64,000 nt of DNA from Acidiferrobacter thiooxydans (GCF_003333315.1 NZ_PSYR01000001.1:1364908-1428907), one strand, 5' to 3'; positions 6,998-17,040 are shown, counted from the stretch's first letter. Notes: generated by a model not told the origin, from the letters alone. Numbers and translations are program-made.

Positions 6998-8239
6998 CTA
7001 TCTCTTGCGGATGATTTCTATGGCGTTGCCGTGGCTTCCGTAGTCGGATGCCCAGTCAATAAGGGTCAGGACGCGGTTGCGCATACCCATGATGCGATAA
7101 AGATGCAGACCGATCCATAAGAGCCAGGCACCGGGTCCTCGCCAGCGTATGTGCCAGCGGTCGATTTGGCAGACAGCGTCGTAGCGGCCCAACACGACCA
7201 TGCTGCCCTGATCTCGGTAGATAAAAGGAGGCGGCGGAGGGTGCTGCAGGAGCCCGGCACGAATGACGGTCGCCGCGTACCGCCCGCTTTCGATAGCAAA
7301 CGGTGCCACTTGCGGCCACGGATGTTGGTGGCACGGGGCGAGACCATCACCGACCACGAAGACCTCGGGGTGATCGCGCACCCGGAGATGGGCGTCTGTG
7401 ATGACCCGGCCGCTGTGAGGATCCGCTCCTGGCAGGGTGGCGGTTAGGGGATGGGCGCGTACGCCCGCCGTCCACACCAGGGTGCGGGCCGGTAAGGGTG
7501 CGCCCGAATGGCTTTGTACCACCTGGCCATCATAGGCAGTAACATGCGTATCGAACAGGATCTCGCCGTGCAGCGCGCGGATCTTGGCGGCGGCGGCGGC
7601 CTGCAGGGACGGCGCAAAACCGGGTAGCAGCGCTGATCCCCCTTGAATCAGCACAACGCGCGGTGGGGTCTTTTGGAGTTCGGGATAACGTCGGCGCATC
7701 AGGATCCGTATGAGCTCCAGTAGGGCCGTCGCGAACTCCACTCCAGTGGCCCCTCCGCCTGCGACCACAAACGTAAGCCAAGCCGAGCGTTCGGCGGAGG
7801 TTGTGCAGCTCGTGGCCCGCTCAAAGGCATAAAGAATACGCGAGCGCGCCTGTTCGGCGACCTCCACTCCCTTCAGGTCGAAGGCATGCAGGGCGAGATC
7901 GGCATGACCAAAGAAATTCGTGACGCTGCCCAAGGCCACTATCAAGTAATCATAAGAGAGGGTGGCGTTTTCGGCGAGCCGGACCGTACGAGCGGCGAGA
8001 TCGATGGCAAGGACACGGTCCAGCCGAAAGTGTGCGCCGGTCGGTGCCAGCAATGGCCGCAGCGGCGTGGCGATTGCTTCTGCCGGCAGTTCGCCGGTGG
8101 CGACCTGATAGAGGAGTGGTTGAAACAGGTGGTAATTATTGTGGTCAACGAGGGTCACGGTGCAGGGGGCGCCTTGCAGTGCCCGTGCCGCCGCGAGCCC
8201 GGCAAACCCCCCTCCGAGAATCAGTACCTGTTTAGCCAT
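6998..8239 (-). CDS. ndh: Type II NADH dehydrogenase (NDH-2)
   Basis: A 413-residue peripheral-membrane flavoprotein that oxidises NADH and reduces quinone without pumping protons. MAKQVLILGGGFAGLAAARA is the FAD Rossmann start, and FVVAGGGATGVEFA is the NAD Rossmann motif in mid-protein. LVWTAGVRAHPL and VFVVGDGLAP (second FAD motif) follow. Near the C-terminus is a hydrophobic WLLWIGLHLYRI helix, typical of NDH-2 membrane attachment. The ATG at 8239 was preferred to the longer reading because the FAD motif then begins at residue 6, as in the family. The start overlaps the end of the upstream membrane-protein gene by 8 bp, so they are probably co-transcribed. Confidence 0.92.
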   Translation of the reverse strand: MAKQVLILGGGFAGLAAARALQGAPCTVTLVDHNNYHLFQPLLYQVATGELPAEAIATPLRPLLAPTGAHFRLDRVLAIDLAARTVRLAENATLSYDYLIVALGSVTNFFGHADLALHAFDLKGVEVAEQARSRILYAFERATSCTTSAERSAWLTFVVAGGGATGVEFATALLELIRILMRRRYPELQKTPPRVVLIQGGSALLPGFAPSLQAAAAAKIRALHGEILFDTHVTAYDGQVVQSHSGAPLPARTLVWTAGVRAHPLTATLPGADPHSGRVITDAHLRVRDHPEVFVVGDGLAPCHQHPWPQVAPFAIESGRYAATVIRAGLLQHPPPPPFIYRDQGSMVVLGRYDAVCQIDRWHIRWRGPGAWLLWIGLHLYRIMGMRNRVLTLIDWASDYGSHGNAIEIIRKR

Positions 8240-8741
8240 GACGGGTGTTCCGCGTCGGCGTCCGGCGGTTGGGCCAAGCGAGCACCATAATATGGGCCAT
8301 GGCATTGCTAAGACCAAAACGAATCCCCGGCATCAGGGTTTCAATCAGCAGCAGGAGGATTGCCCGGGCGCCGTGCGCAAAAAAGGCCGCGATAAGCATG
8401 GTCATGACCGCGGTGTCGACCATGGTACCTGGGCGGAACAGCCCGGCGGTCTGAAGGCGCGACAAGAGCGCCCCTGCGGCCAGGGCCGCCATGATCGTGC
8501 CCAGGATCTCAGGGAAGGGCGGAAGACCATGGGGGCGATTATTCGGAAGGTATGGTGCACGGTAGAGGAGGTCGCCGCGCGCCGGAATCAGCACAAACGC
8601 CGATCCTTGTCGGAATCCCGCGCTGTAAATGGCAACTGCGGCGCGGCCCACAACGTTTCCTCCATTCCCGGTTATGCATAGAGAGTCGGCCATGTGCAGG
8701 GCATTGGCTATCCTGGTCAGACGGGGATGGGCGACGTTCAT
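8232..8741 (-). CDS. Membrane protein upstream of NDH-2, unknown function
   Basis: Not assigned to a named family. The reliable part (about 150 residues) has hydrophobic segments ILGTIMAALAAGALL, then AVMTMLIAAFFAHGARAILLLLI and GLSNAMAHIMVLAW. That suggests three membrane passes and a short basic tail (NRRTPTRNTRHG). It overlaps the NDH-2 start by 8 bp, which argues for coupled expression, perhaps a membrane partner of the dehydrogenase. The start is uncertain: ATGs at 8777, 8741 and 8693 are all possible. I used 8741 because a GAGG lies just before it. Confidence 0.5.
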   Translation of the reverse strand: MNVAHPRLTRIANALHMADSLCITGNGGNVVGRAAVAIYSAGFRQGSAFVLIPARGDLLYRAPYLPNNRPHGLPPFPEILGTIMAALAAGALLSRLQTAGLFRPGTMVDTAVMTMLIAAFFAHGARAILLLLIETLMPGIRFGLSNAMAHIMVLAWPNRRTPTRNTRHG

Positions 8742-9053
8742 GTCCTCGGCCTGACGGCACACCCCAAAATCGGTCATCCGGCGGCGCAGGATGGCGCCTT
8801 CGTAAAACCCGGCGTTAGCGCTCGCGCGATGGCCCATGATCGCTGTGGGCGGTCGTCTGGGCGGTTCACGCCCGGCGTCGCCGGCGTGATCGCGACGCTT
8901 GCCGGATATCGTCTCTGGGCGTCGGTGGGCCCATGCGCGCACCCGCTCGGGATTCGGCACGCTGGCCAGGGTCGACAGCGCCGAACAAGCCGGCGGCCGC
9001 GCGAGAGTGCCACCGGCGCCTGAAGCGCTAACCAGAACGGGGGTCCCTATGAG
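8742..9053. other. Intergenic region
   Basis: About 310 bases between the SDR gene's end and the membrane-protein gene. They presumably hold the promoter of the membrane protein/NDH-2 pair on the minus strand. No distinctive operator or terminator is obvious. Confidence 0.4.
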
Positions 9054-9839
9054 CTACCCGCCATGTCGAAATTCTGGATAGATCAGCATGCCCCCGTCGA
9101 CGGCGATGGTGGTGCCGGTGATGTAACTTGCCAGATCGCTTGCCAGGAAGGCCACCACTGAGGCGATCTCGGTGGGGGTACCGAGGCGCCCCATGGAAAT
9201 TTTGTCATCGAGATCCTTGAGCGAATTTGGATCATTCCAGACGTCCTCATTGATCGGCGTCTGGATGGCGCCCGGTGCGACCGCCACCACGCGGATCGCC
9301 TTGTCGGCAGTTTCCTGAGCCAGGGTTTTGGTGAACATCGACAAGCCGGCCTTGGCGCTCGTGTAAGCGCTATAGCCTTCCCAGGGAATGAATTCGTGGA
9401 CCGATGTGATATTGATGATGACACCGCGCCCGGCCTTGATCATATGAGGAAGGACGGTTCGCGCGCAGTAATAGGGTCCGAGCAGATCGACGGCCAGAAC
9501 CTTCTGCCAATGCGCGGGATCGTCTTCGCCGACTGGTGCCCTTTGACCGTCGAGGCCCGCGTTATTGACAAGGATGTCAATCCCTCCCAGTGCCGCGCTG
9601 GCTTGCTGCATGAGGGTATTGACGGCGGCGGGATCGGAGAGGTCAGCGGCGAAGGCCTGAGCCTTGCCGCCTTGGCCGGTTATGGTCTTCACCACCGTCT
9701 CGGCTTCCGCTTGTCCCTTGCGATAATGAACGGCTATCTGAGCGCCCGCCTGGGCCAGCGTTACCGCCATCGCCCGTCCCAGGCCCCCGCTTGCCCCTGT
9801 CACGAGCGCCCGTCGCCCGGAAAGATCTACCGTAATCAT
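9054..9839 (-). CDS. Short-chain dehydrogenase, glucose 1-dehydrogenase-like
   Basis: A 261-residue classical SDR. TGASGGLG (residues 14-21) binds NAD(P), and NNAG is near 92. The catalytic set is S146 in NITSVHEF and Y159/K163 in YTSAK, followed by VAVAPGAIQTPIN. The C-terminal ASYITGTTIAVDGGM is typical. Overall it most resembles Bacillus-type glucose 1-dehydrogenases, which oxidise beta-D-glucose to gluconolactone. The start overlaps the stop of the GH15 glucoamylase by 4 bp. The two gene products would release glucose from a glucan and oxidise it at once. Substrate is inferred from family and context; SDR specificity is hard to read from sequence. Confidence 0.87.
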   Translation of the reverse strand: MITVDLSGRRALVTGASGGLGRAMAVTLAQAGAQIAVHYRKGQAEAETVVKTITGQGGKAQAFAADLSDPAAVNTLMQQASAALGGIDILVNNAGLDGQRAPVGEDDPAHWQKVLAVDLLGPYYCARTVLPHMIKAGRGVIINITSVHEFIPWEGYSAYTSAKAGLSMFTKTLAQETADKAIRVVAVAPGAIQTPINEDVWNDPNSLKDLDDKISMGRLGTPTEIASVVAFLASDLASYITGTTIAVDGGMLIYPEFRHGG

Positions 9840-12190
9840 GCGCTACCTCCTGTGATATCGATGTGAATGTCCTCGCCGAGCCAAGCGCCGTCTACCCAGT
9901 GAATCGTGAAATCTATGACGGTGCCGGCCGTCATCGTTCGCGTGGGCAGAATTGCCAGATGGGCAAGACCGTAATTTTCGGAGGGGATGTCGGTCAGGTC
10001 CTGCCAGCCGTTGTGACCGAAGTGTACGATAAATGGTGCCGGCAGCATGACGCGCAGCTCCTCATTGGCTTTCATATCGCGTGGGCGTTCCTTTAGGGTC
10101 CATAGACGAAAATCGAGATGCGGCCGCAGGCCATGGTAACGCGCGAACGTGTGAACCGGGCGGTCGACCGGATATCCGAGTATGCGGCTGTGGCAGAGCT
10201 TGATGAATTCGGCGTGGGCCCAAACCAAAGGCATCGCCGACCCGCTCGGCTTGCCGGGAAATAGCCCACGTTCAGGGATGGCTGGGCTATCCCATATCTG
10301 CTCGGGCAAGAGGCCGCCGACCCCGGCCATGCGGCTCATTGCCTGCAGGTAGGGCAACGGATCTTCGCCTGCGCAGATCGCATAGTGGCCGCGTTCCCCC
10401 GCCAAAAGCGGCCAGCCCCGTCCGATGCCGCTGCCATCGAAAGGAGAGCCGTCGACATGTTCGCCATAACCATCGTCATTGTAGCGATGCCAGACCGGGC
10501 CGCTTGGGGTATCGCTCTTTAGCAGACCATCCATGACGACGACCGACTCCGCTATCCGTGGATCGTCTGCGCGGCGCAAGCCGTAGCGGACGAGCTGCAA
10601 AAAATCATTGGAGATCTGCTTATCGGCGGCCAGTTGCGGGTTGTCTGACCGGTTCTTGATCGGTACCGTCTCCTGTTCGGCGTGGCTGTCGCGCAGTATG
10701 TCGGCGGGGGTCATGCGGATATAGTGGCCGGTGACCCCGAACTGGTGGGCAAGCTCGCTTCCCTGGGCGTAGGTCCAGGCCTCGATATGCCTATTCCAGT
10801 GATCGGCGACCATCAGTGCGAGCGTGCGCGCCTTATCGTCGAGGTAGGGAGCGCCTTCCACGAGCGCGGCGATCGCGACCGCCAGAGTAAAGGCGTTGAC
10901 GCCGCTGTCTTCTTCCCACCGATCCTGGGTGGTGACAGGACCTTCGCGAACGATAAAGCGCAGCGCCCGAAAAACCATACCGTGGATGGGGACATCGTTC
11001 AGGGCGTGCTGGGCGTCAAGGGCGGCGGCCAACAGTACCGGAAAGCCGGCCTCATCGAGTTGCACCCCCTGCCAAAAGGGTTTTCCGTTGAGCCATTGGT
11101 TTTGAAACCAGTGACCGTCGGCCTGTTGGGTGCTGATGAGGTAGGTGAGGACCTGACGGGCCTCGATATGAGCGCCCATAGCAAGCAGGGCCCCGGCGCT
11201 CTCTACTAGGTCGCGTGACCATACGAGGTGATAGCCGCCCAGGCTATCATTTGCCTCGCCCCAGGGGATCGACAGACTGGCCACCAGGGCCCCTGGGAAG
11301 GTGCGGTCTTCGTGAATCTTCAGGACATTGGCCGAACGGAGATAGAGGGTCTCGATGGCGGCCGGCAGATGGCGGGCGAGTTGCGCAGACAGGGGATGGG
11401 CGTCGTGCCAGGCCTGCCAATGTGCCGTATAGAGATTGAGACACGGGCCGAATCCCTGGGCAAGCGATGACCAGGCGTTGGTGGCGGCCGCCTCCTTGCT
11501 GCTGCCAAGGCCAAGTGCCAGTGTCCCGGAGCGGGGGAGTTCCGCAGCCAGGGCGACTTCACCGGGTCCCGCTTCATCATACTGCCAGGACATGCGTCCA
11601 TGCTGATGAAAATCCTGCCAGAGATCACTAGCCCCTACCTCACCCACTGAGCTGCGGACCAGAGCCGCATCGCCGCTGGCTGTTCGGCAAGTCAGGGTTA
11701 GACCAAACGGTCCCTGTTCCGCCCATAGCACGGGACGCCCGGCCCATGTGTCGACCCATGCATGGTTACGTTGCGCATCCTCGCCGAGACGGGCGGCACA
11801 CAGGACATAGGGGCGCATAGCGCTGTCACCGCGGAGCGTGAAATCGATCAGCAGGACATCGCGTTGGGGATCGGGACAGACGCGAAATGTCATTTCGAAG
11901 CGGGGGTGGTGATGGGTTATGGTGGGCAGAGGCACGCGCGGGTCGTGGAGGTCGATATGAGGCTCCGGGAGGGCCTTCAGTTCCTGCCAGAAGCCTTGAT
12001 CGTCGGCGATAATAAAGCCGAGGTCACGGATCTGAGGGATATCGATGCTGGGATAAAAAACCTCGGTGATAATGCCGTATCCCACCGTGAACCAGACCTT
12101 GGATGTGCCTAGCGCCGTGCCGACACAGTCTTTGCGTGCGGTCGACCAGACGGGATGTCGCCATGTGGCAGATGGTGCCTTGCATGACAT
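9836..12190 (-). CDS. Glycoside hydrolase family 15 glucoamylase-like enzyme
   Basis: A 784-residue protein with the prokaryotic GH15 layout. An N-terminal beta-sandwich of ~270 residues (start of the KDCVGTALGTSKVWFTVGYG type) is followed by the (alpha/alpha)6 barrel. The general acid is in DRWEEDSGVNAFT (E426/E427) and the general base in LLPEQIWDS (E630). The substrate-site blocks YHLVWSRDLVE and RGWPLLAGERGHY are present. It releases beta-D-glucose from the non-reducing ends of alpha-glucans. No signal peptide is visible, so it probably acts on cytoplasmic glycogen or dextrins. A GGGAGG ribosome site precedes the ATG at 12190. It is the first gene of a two-gene operon with the SDR. Some close GH15 relatives are trehalases or dextran glucosidases. 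Confidence 0.9.
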   Translation of the reverse strand: MSCKAPSATWRHPVWSTARKDCVGTALGTSKVWFTVGYGIITEVFYPSIDIPQIRDLGFIIADDQGFWQELKALPEPHIDLHDPRVPLPTITHHHPRFEMTFRVCPDPQRDVLLIDFTLRGDSAMRPYVLCAARLGEDAQRNHAWVDTWAGRPVLWAEQGPFGLTLTCRTASGDAALVRSSVGEVGASDLWQDFHQHGRMSWQYDEAGPGEVALAAELPRSGTLALGLGSSKEAAATNAWSSLAQGFGPCLNLYTAHWQAWHDAHPLSAQLARHLPAAIETLYLRSANVLKIHEDRTFPGALVASLSIPWGEANDSLGGYHLVWSRDLVESAGALLAMGAHIEARQVLTYLISTQQADGHWFQNQWLNGKPFWQGVQLDEAGFPVLLAAALDAQHALNDVPIHGMVFRALRFIVREGPVTTQDRWEEDSGVNAFTLAVAIAALVEGAPYLDDKARTLALMVADHWNRHIEAWTYAQGSELAHQFGVTGHYIRMTPADILRDSHAEQETVPIKNRSDNPQLAADKQISNDFLQLVRYGLRRADDPRIAESVVVMDGLLKSDTPSGPVWHRYNDDGYGEHVDGSPFDGSGIGRGWPLLAGERGHYAICAGEDPLPYLQAMSRMAGVGGLLPEQIWDSPAIPERGLFPGKPSGSAMPLVWAHAEFIKLCHSRILGYPVDRPVHTFARYHGLRPHLDFRLWTLKERPRDMKANEELRVMLPAPFIVHFGHNGWQDLTDIPSENYGLAHLAILPTRTMTAGTVIDFTIHWVDGAWLGEDIHIDITGGSA

Positions 12191-13131
12191 GAGGGTTCCT
12201 CCCGGGATCGTGTTTTGTTCCTTATCTTGTTAGGAGTAGACCGCAAGCGGCCTCAAAAGTGCAATGGGACGAATGATCACTCCCAATTGTCTCATTATGC
12301 GCTTTTGTCTGGAGATCGATACTCTCTGGCGGGCTATGTTCGGTAAGGCGGCGGCGTCGCGTACGCCTGGCATGACCCGCGGCGCGCCGGATCCTCGTCT
12401 GTACAATCACGTGCGGGCCGGCTTTCGGTGCGCGCGCCGGGATGTCCGTTTCGCCTGAGGGCTTATCCGTAAAGGAGCGTTTCAGGAGTGTCGGCCCCCT
12501 GGGTCGCCACGATCCCCGAGGTGCACACCCCGGTCCGCTCGGTGTGCGCATCGTCGGCATGTGCCACGGCCCGCGGCGTCGGTGCCGGACCCCCACAGCG
12601 GTCCGGCGGATCGACACGACCGTGAGTGGCCCAAGTCCTGCCATGGGTCGGTAAGCGGCGCGGGGCCGATCGCGATCGCTGCACGGCGCGCACCCACCTA
12701 CTATACGCAGGGATTGTATTCACACCGAAGCCACCAAAAATCCACAAGAGAACTGGTGCCGTCCTGCGACATTTGGCACGGGCCCGACGGTACTTCTTTC
12801 GAATGGCCCTTACCGTCCCATTGTGGGTGGCGCAATATGGATTCCATCATATCCTAGGATAGTACATGGGATTTACATCAATAAAACGTCAGAGTTAGCC
12901 CCTAAAGCCAGATTGACTTCAAATCGATGCCATCCTAACCACCCATAACTACGCTTGGGATCGGCGTCGCGATCCGCAAATGATGCTACGGCCCTACCGG
13001 GCCGTTGCCTGTTGAGAGCACTCAACAAGAATCAACGCTTCGCAGTATACGGCATTATGATCATAGGCCAAATGCGCAAGATCAACAGTAGGACACCGTT
13101 ATGATTATACTCTTAGAAAATAGGAGTGCTT
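12191..13131. other. Long intergenic region between divergent metabolic operons
   Basis: About 940 bases with no supportable gene; the frames present are short and biased. From about 12850 to 13131 the base composition shifts to clearly more A+T, as expected of promoter DNA for the plus-strand flavoprotein operon. Small dyads include GTTGAG-AGCA-CTCAAC (13011-13026) and GGATCG ... CGATCC (about 12958-12976). The minus-strand promoter of the glucoamylase operon must lie near its 12.2-kb end. Confidence 0.45.
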
Positions 13132-14520
13132 ATGAAAAAACCGGAGACGATCGACGTTTTAACGATTGGCGCGGGGGGCGGGGCCTACCCGGCCGCCTTT
13201 TGGTTGGCGAAAAGGGCGCAGCGTGTGGTCATGGTGGACCCCAAAGGGGTCATGAGCGGGAATTGTCTGGCGGAAGGTTGTGTGCCGTCCAAGGCGGTGC
13301 GCGAAATGGCGCGCCACGTTACGCGCCATCGCCGCTTCGAGTCTTATGGGATGGGTGGCGAGCCTACGATAGATTACAGAAAAATTATCGCCCATAAGGA
13401 CAATGTACAAAGGTCCCGTTACCTCCAGCACGGGGAAGAGCTGGCGCGATCGAGAAATATCGAGCTCATCAAAGGACGGGCGAGCCTGCAAGACCCTCAT
13501 ACCGTGACGGTTGAGACGGATGCGGGGGACCGCCGCTATACCGTCCGTCACATTATCGTAGCAAGCGGCGCGGATGTCTTTGTGCCGTCGATCCCCGGGG
13601 CGGAACTGTGTCTGACCAGTAGTGATTTGTATCGCTTGAACCCGACGGTGAAGGTCCTGCCGCAGACGCTCACGGTGATAGGAGGCGGCTATATTGGTGT
13701 AGAGACCGCATCGTTTTATGCCGCATTGGGCGTTCACGTAACGGTATTGCAGCGGGGTCGTCAGCTGCTATCTGGCATGGACCCGGATATGGTGGCAATG
13801 CTCGTGCCTTTGCTAGATCCCCGTATTCGCGTGATGTTCGAGATCGATGTCGACCGCATAGAGCAGGGGGTACATGGCATGACGGTGCATTATCGTCAAG
13901 GTGACTTCAGTGGCAAAGAGTTGAGCGATCAGGTGCTGATCGCGGCCGGACGCAGGCCGGTCCTACCTGAGGGGCTCGCCGCACTCGATATTGAGGCCGG
14001 TCACACCGGTATTGCGGTAAACGGTGCGCTACAGACATCGCATCCTCATATCTATGCGTGTGGCGATGTTAATGGACGAGTGCCGCTGTTTCATGCCGCC
14101 GTCCGCGAGTCTCTGGTCGCCGCTCATAATATCATGGCCGGGGATGTGGCGGCCGATACTATGGATTTTACGAATGTCCCGACCACGGTATTTACCTTGC
14201 CGGCCGCAGCCTATGTCGGCATGACCCGGACCGCCGCGGCCCAGAGGGGCGTGGCGGTCGTAGAGGCCGGGTATGAATTTTTGGAGGATTCGCGGGCCCA
14301 GATTTTTGGCGAGACAGGCGGTGGTCTGCGGTTATTCTTCGAGCCTAGGTCCTTGCGCCTGATAGGAGGTTGGGTCGTGGGAATAGATGCCGGCAATCTC
14401 ATCGGTGAAATCGGCTTGGCGTGCGCAAACGGCTTGACGGCACAACAGCTGGCGGCATTCGCGGATCAGCATCCCATGACGTCCGAGGGTATCGGTCATG
14501 CGGCCCGCAGTCTGCTTTAG
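13132..14520 (+). CDS. Dihydrolipoamide-dehydrogenase-like flavoprotein disulfide reductase
   Basis: A 462-residue class I pyridine nucleotide-disulfide oxidoreductase. TIGAGGGAYPAAF binds FAD. The redox-active pair is C45/C50 in GNCLAEGC, followed by VPSK. TVIGGGYIGVETA is the NAD(P) motif, and HIYACGDVNG the second FAD motif. The C-terminal interface carries ADQHPMTSE, corresponding to the catalytic HxHPT-type region of the partner subunit. The family oxidises dihydrolipoamide or reduces related disulfides or mercuric ion; this one lies outside any 2-oxoacid dehydrogenase operon. The ATG at 13132 follows TAGGAG at the right spacing. A GTG two codons earlier lies inside that ribosome site, so I rejected it. 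It precedes ppsA by 35 bp. Confidence 0.85.
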   Translation: MKKPETIDVLTIGAGGGAYPAAFWLAKRAQRVVMVDPKGVMSGNCLAEGCVPSKAVREMARHVTRHRRFESYGMGGEPTIDYRKIIAHKDNVQRSRYLQHGEELARSRNIELIKGRASLQDPHTVTVETDAGDRRYTVRHIIVASGADVFVPSIPGAELCLTSSDLYRLNPTVKVLPQTLTVIGGGYIGVETASFYAALGVHVTVLQRGRQLLSGMDPDMVAMLVPLLDPRIRVMFEIDVDRIEQGVHGMTVHYRQGDFSGKELSDQVLIAAGRRPVLPEGLAALDIEAGHTGIAVNGALQTSHPHIYACGDVNGRVPLFHAAVRESLVAAHNIMAGDVAADTMDFTNVPTTVFTLPAAAYVGMTRTAAAQRGVAVVEAGYEFLEDSRAQIFGETGGGLRLFFEPRSLRLIGGWVVGIDAGNLIGEIGLACANGLTAQQLAAFADQHPMTSEGIGHAARSLL

Positions 14521-14555
14521 GCGCATGCGCCCACAATCAGGTGGAGGGGAGTGCT

Positions 14556-17000
14556 ATGGCAGAGGGGAAACCGTATAAGTACATCAAGTTTTTCGACGAA
14601 ATCGGCATAAATGATGTGGCGTCCGTTGGTGGCAAGAATGCGTCTTTGGGGGAGATGTACAGCAAATTGGATGCCGAAGGCATCAAGGTACCCTACGGGT
14701 TTGCAGTGACCGCCGACGCCTATCGCGCCATGCTCGATCAGGCGCAGGCCTGGGAGCCGCTGCGGGCCGCTCTCAATGGCATCAATTCCGGCGATATCAT
14801 CGATCTGAGCCGCCGCGCCAAGCAAGCGCGCAATCTCGTTTATGGGGCCGGACTGCCGCCTGATTTGGTGACGGAGATCCGCGCCGCATATGGACGACTG
14901 AAGGCCAAATACGGGGAGGACGTGAGTCTTGCCGTGCGCAGTTCCGCGACCGCCGAGGATCTTCCTACGGCAAGTTTTGCCGGCCAGCAGGATACCTATC
15001 TCAATGTGCAGGGTGAGGAGGTGTTACTGGACGCGTGCCGGCGCTGCTTTGCGAGTCTTTTTACGGATCGGGCCATCCATTATCGCATCGATCAGGGATT
15101 TGACCATTTTAAGGTGGCCCTTTCTATCGGTGTTATGAAAATGGTGCGCTCGGACCTTGCGGCATCCGGCGTCATGTTTTCTCTCGATACCGAAACGGGA
15201 TTTCCGGATGTCGTCTTTATCACCGCATCCTATGGCCTTGGCGAGAATGTCGTACAAGGGTCTGTCGATCCGGATGAGTTCTACGTACATAAGCCGACTT
15301 ACGTGCAAGGGTACCGCGCCGTGTTACGCCGTACGCTAGGCGGCAAAAAAATCAAGATGATCTATGCAACCGGCGGCACGCGTGAATTGACCCGGAATGT
15401 GCCGACTTCTCCCGAAGAGCGTGCCCATTATTGCCTGAGCGATGCCGAGGTGTTCATCCTCACGGATTACGCCATTAAGATCGAAAAGCATTACAGCACA
15501 AAAGCCGGGTACGGAAAACCGATGGACATGGAATGGGCCAAGGACGGATTGGACGGGCAATTGTATGTGGTCCAGGCGCGCCCTGAGACCGTAGCATCGC
15601 AACGTCGCGAGAACAGACTGGAGGTCTACCACCTAAAGGGAAGGGGAGAGGTTGCCGCAACCGGACGGGCCGTCGGTGCCAGGGTCGCCAGCGGCACCGT
15701 GCGTGTGATCAAGGACGTGGAGCACCTGTCCCGGTTCCGCCCCGGGGAGGTCTTGGTGGCCGATACGACTACCCCCGATTGGGAGCCCGTGATGAAAATC
15801 GCGGCGGGTATTGTAACGAACCGCGGTGGGCGCACCTGCCATGCCGCCATAATTGCCCGGGAGCTTGGCATCCCCGCGGTGATCGGCGCTGATGACGCCA
15901 CCGATGTATTGCGCGACGGGGACATAGTGACTGTGTCCTGTGCCGAGGGGGATATTGGCCGGATCTACCGTGGCAGTATCCCATTCGACATTGAGCGCAC
16001 CGATCTTGCGTCGCTACCGCGCCCGAAAACAAAGATCATGATCAACCTGGGCAATCCCGAGATCGCGTTTGGGACAAGCCTCATCCCCAACGATGGCGTG
16101 GGTTTGGCGCGAATGGAGTTTATCATAAGCGGGCACATCAAAGTGCACCCCATGGCGCTGCTGCACCCGGAACGGGTCGCTGATGCCCATGTCCGCGCAG
16201 AGATCGCGCGAATCACCCAGGGCTATCCGGATGGCGCGGCCTATTTTGTGGAACGTCTCTCCGAGGGGGTGGGTATGATAGCGGGCGCATTCTATCCCAA
16301 ACCTGTCATTGTCCGAATGTCGGATTTTAAGACGAATGAATATGCCGCGTTGATGGGGGGAAAAGACTTTGAGCCTGTCGAGAGCAACCCCATGCTGGGT
16401 TTCCGTGGCGCCTCGCGCTACGCCCACCCCGCCTACGCGGAGGGGTTTAGCCTGGAGTGTGCCGCCATGCAACGAGTAAGAGGGACCATGGGATTGACGA
16501 ACGTCATTCTCATGCTGCCCTTCGTACGGCGTGTGGGCGAGGCGGATCAGGTGATCGCGAAAATGGCCGAGCAGGGTCTTATCCGCGGTCACAACGGACT
16601 CCAGATATACGCTATGTGCGAGATCCCCAATAACATCGTTCTTATAGACGAGTTCGCCAAGCGTTTCGACGGCTTTTCTATCGGCTCCAACGACCTGACA
16701 CAGCTCGTCTTGGGCGTAGATAGGGATTCTGAGATCGTGGCATTTGATTACGATGAACGCGACGAAGGGGTCAAGGCCATGATTCGGCTTGCGGTAGAGG
16801 GGTGTCGCCGCAATGGTATTCACTCCGGCTTATGCGGGCAGGCACCGTCGGACTATCCAGAAATGGCTCAGTATCTCGTGGAGATCGGGATTGAATCCAT
16901 CAGCCTCAACCCGGACACGGTTCTTGCGACCACGCGCCATGTGCTTGAGGTAGAAAAGCGCCTGTCTTCGCTATCCGTGGCGCGCGACAAGAAACATTAG
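14556..17000 (+). CDS. ppsA: Phosphoenolpyruvate synthase
   Basis: An 814-residue enzyme close to the family's usual ~790. It converts pyruvate, ATP and water to PEP, AMP and phosphate, the entry to gluconeogenesis. An N-terminal ATP-grasp domain begins GGKNASLGEM and contains AVRSSATAEDLPTASFAGQQ. The swivelling phosphohistidine domain has GGRTCHAAIIARELGIPAVI with H429. The C-terminal PEP/pyruvate TIM barrel ends with the catalytic Cys (C760) in HSGLCGQAPSDYPE. The ATG at 14556 follows a GGAGGGGAG ribosome site; the longer in-frame reading would run into the upstream gene. Its position after a flavoprotein and before a phosphate acyltransferase suggests a pyruvate/acetyl-CoA node. Confidence 0.95.
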   Translation: MAEGKPYKYIKFFDEIGINDVASVGGKNASLGEMYSKLDAEGIKVPYGFAVTADAYRAMLDQAQAWEPLRAALNGINSGDIIDLSRRAKQARNLVYGAGLPPDLVTEIRAAYGRLKAKYGEDVSLAVRSSATAEDLPTASFAGQQDTYLNVQGEEVLLDACRRCFASLFTDRAIHYRIDQGFDHFKVALSIGVMKMVRSDLAASGVMFSLDTETGFPDVVFITASYGLGENVVQGSVDPDEFYVHKPTYVQGYRAVLRRTLGGKKIKMIYATGGTRELTRNVPTSPEERAHYCLSDAEVFILTDYAIKIEKHYSTKAGYGKPMDMEWAKDGLDGQLYVVQARPETVASQRRENRLEVYHLKGRGEVAATGRAVGARVASGTVRVIKDVEHLSRFRPGEVLVADTTTPDWEPVMKIAAGIVTNRGGRTCHAAIIARELGIPAVIGADDATDVLRDGDIVTVSCAEGDIGRIYRGSIPFDIERTDLASLPRPKTKIMINLGNPEIAFGTSLIPNDGVGLARMEFIISGHIKVHPMALLHPERVADAHVRAEIARITQGYPDGAAYFVERLSEGVGMIAGAFYPKPVIVRMSDFKTNEYAALMGGKDFEPVESNPMLGFRGASRYAHPAYAEGFSLECAAMQRVRGTMGLTNVILMLPFVRRVGEADQVIAKMAEQGLIRGHNGLQIYAMCEIPNNIVLIDEFAKRFDGFSIGSNDLTQLVLGVDRDSEIVAFDYDERDEGVKAMIRLAVEGCRRNGIHSGLCGQAPSDYPEMAQYLVEIGIESISLNPDTVLATTRHVLEVEKRLSSLSVARDKKH

Positions 17001-17040
17001 AAAAATATATGCAAACCCCAATGGGGCGCACAATGTTAGT

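Noticed and set aside
10682..11209. Long plus-strand open frame opposite the glucoamylase
   Set aside because: It lies wholly antisense to a conserved GH15 catalytic domain and has no family resemblance; GC-rich genes commonly give open antisense frames.
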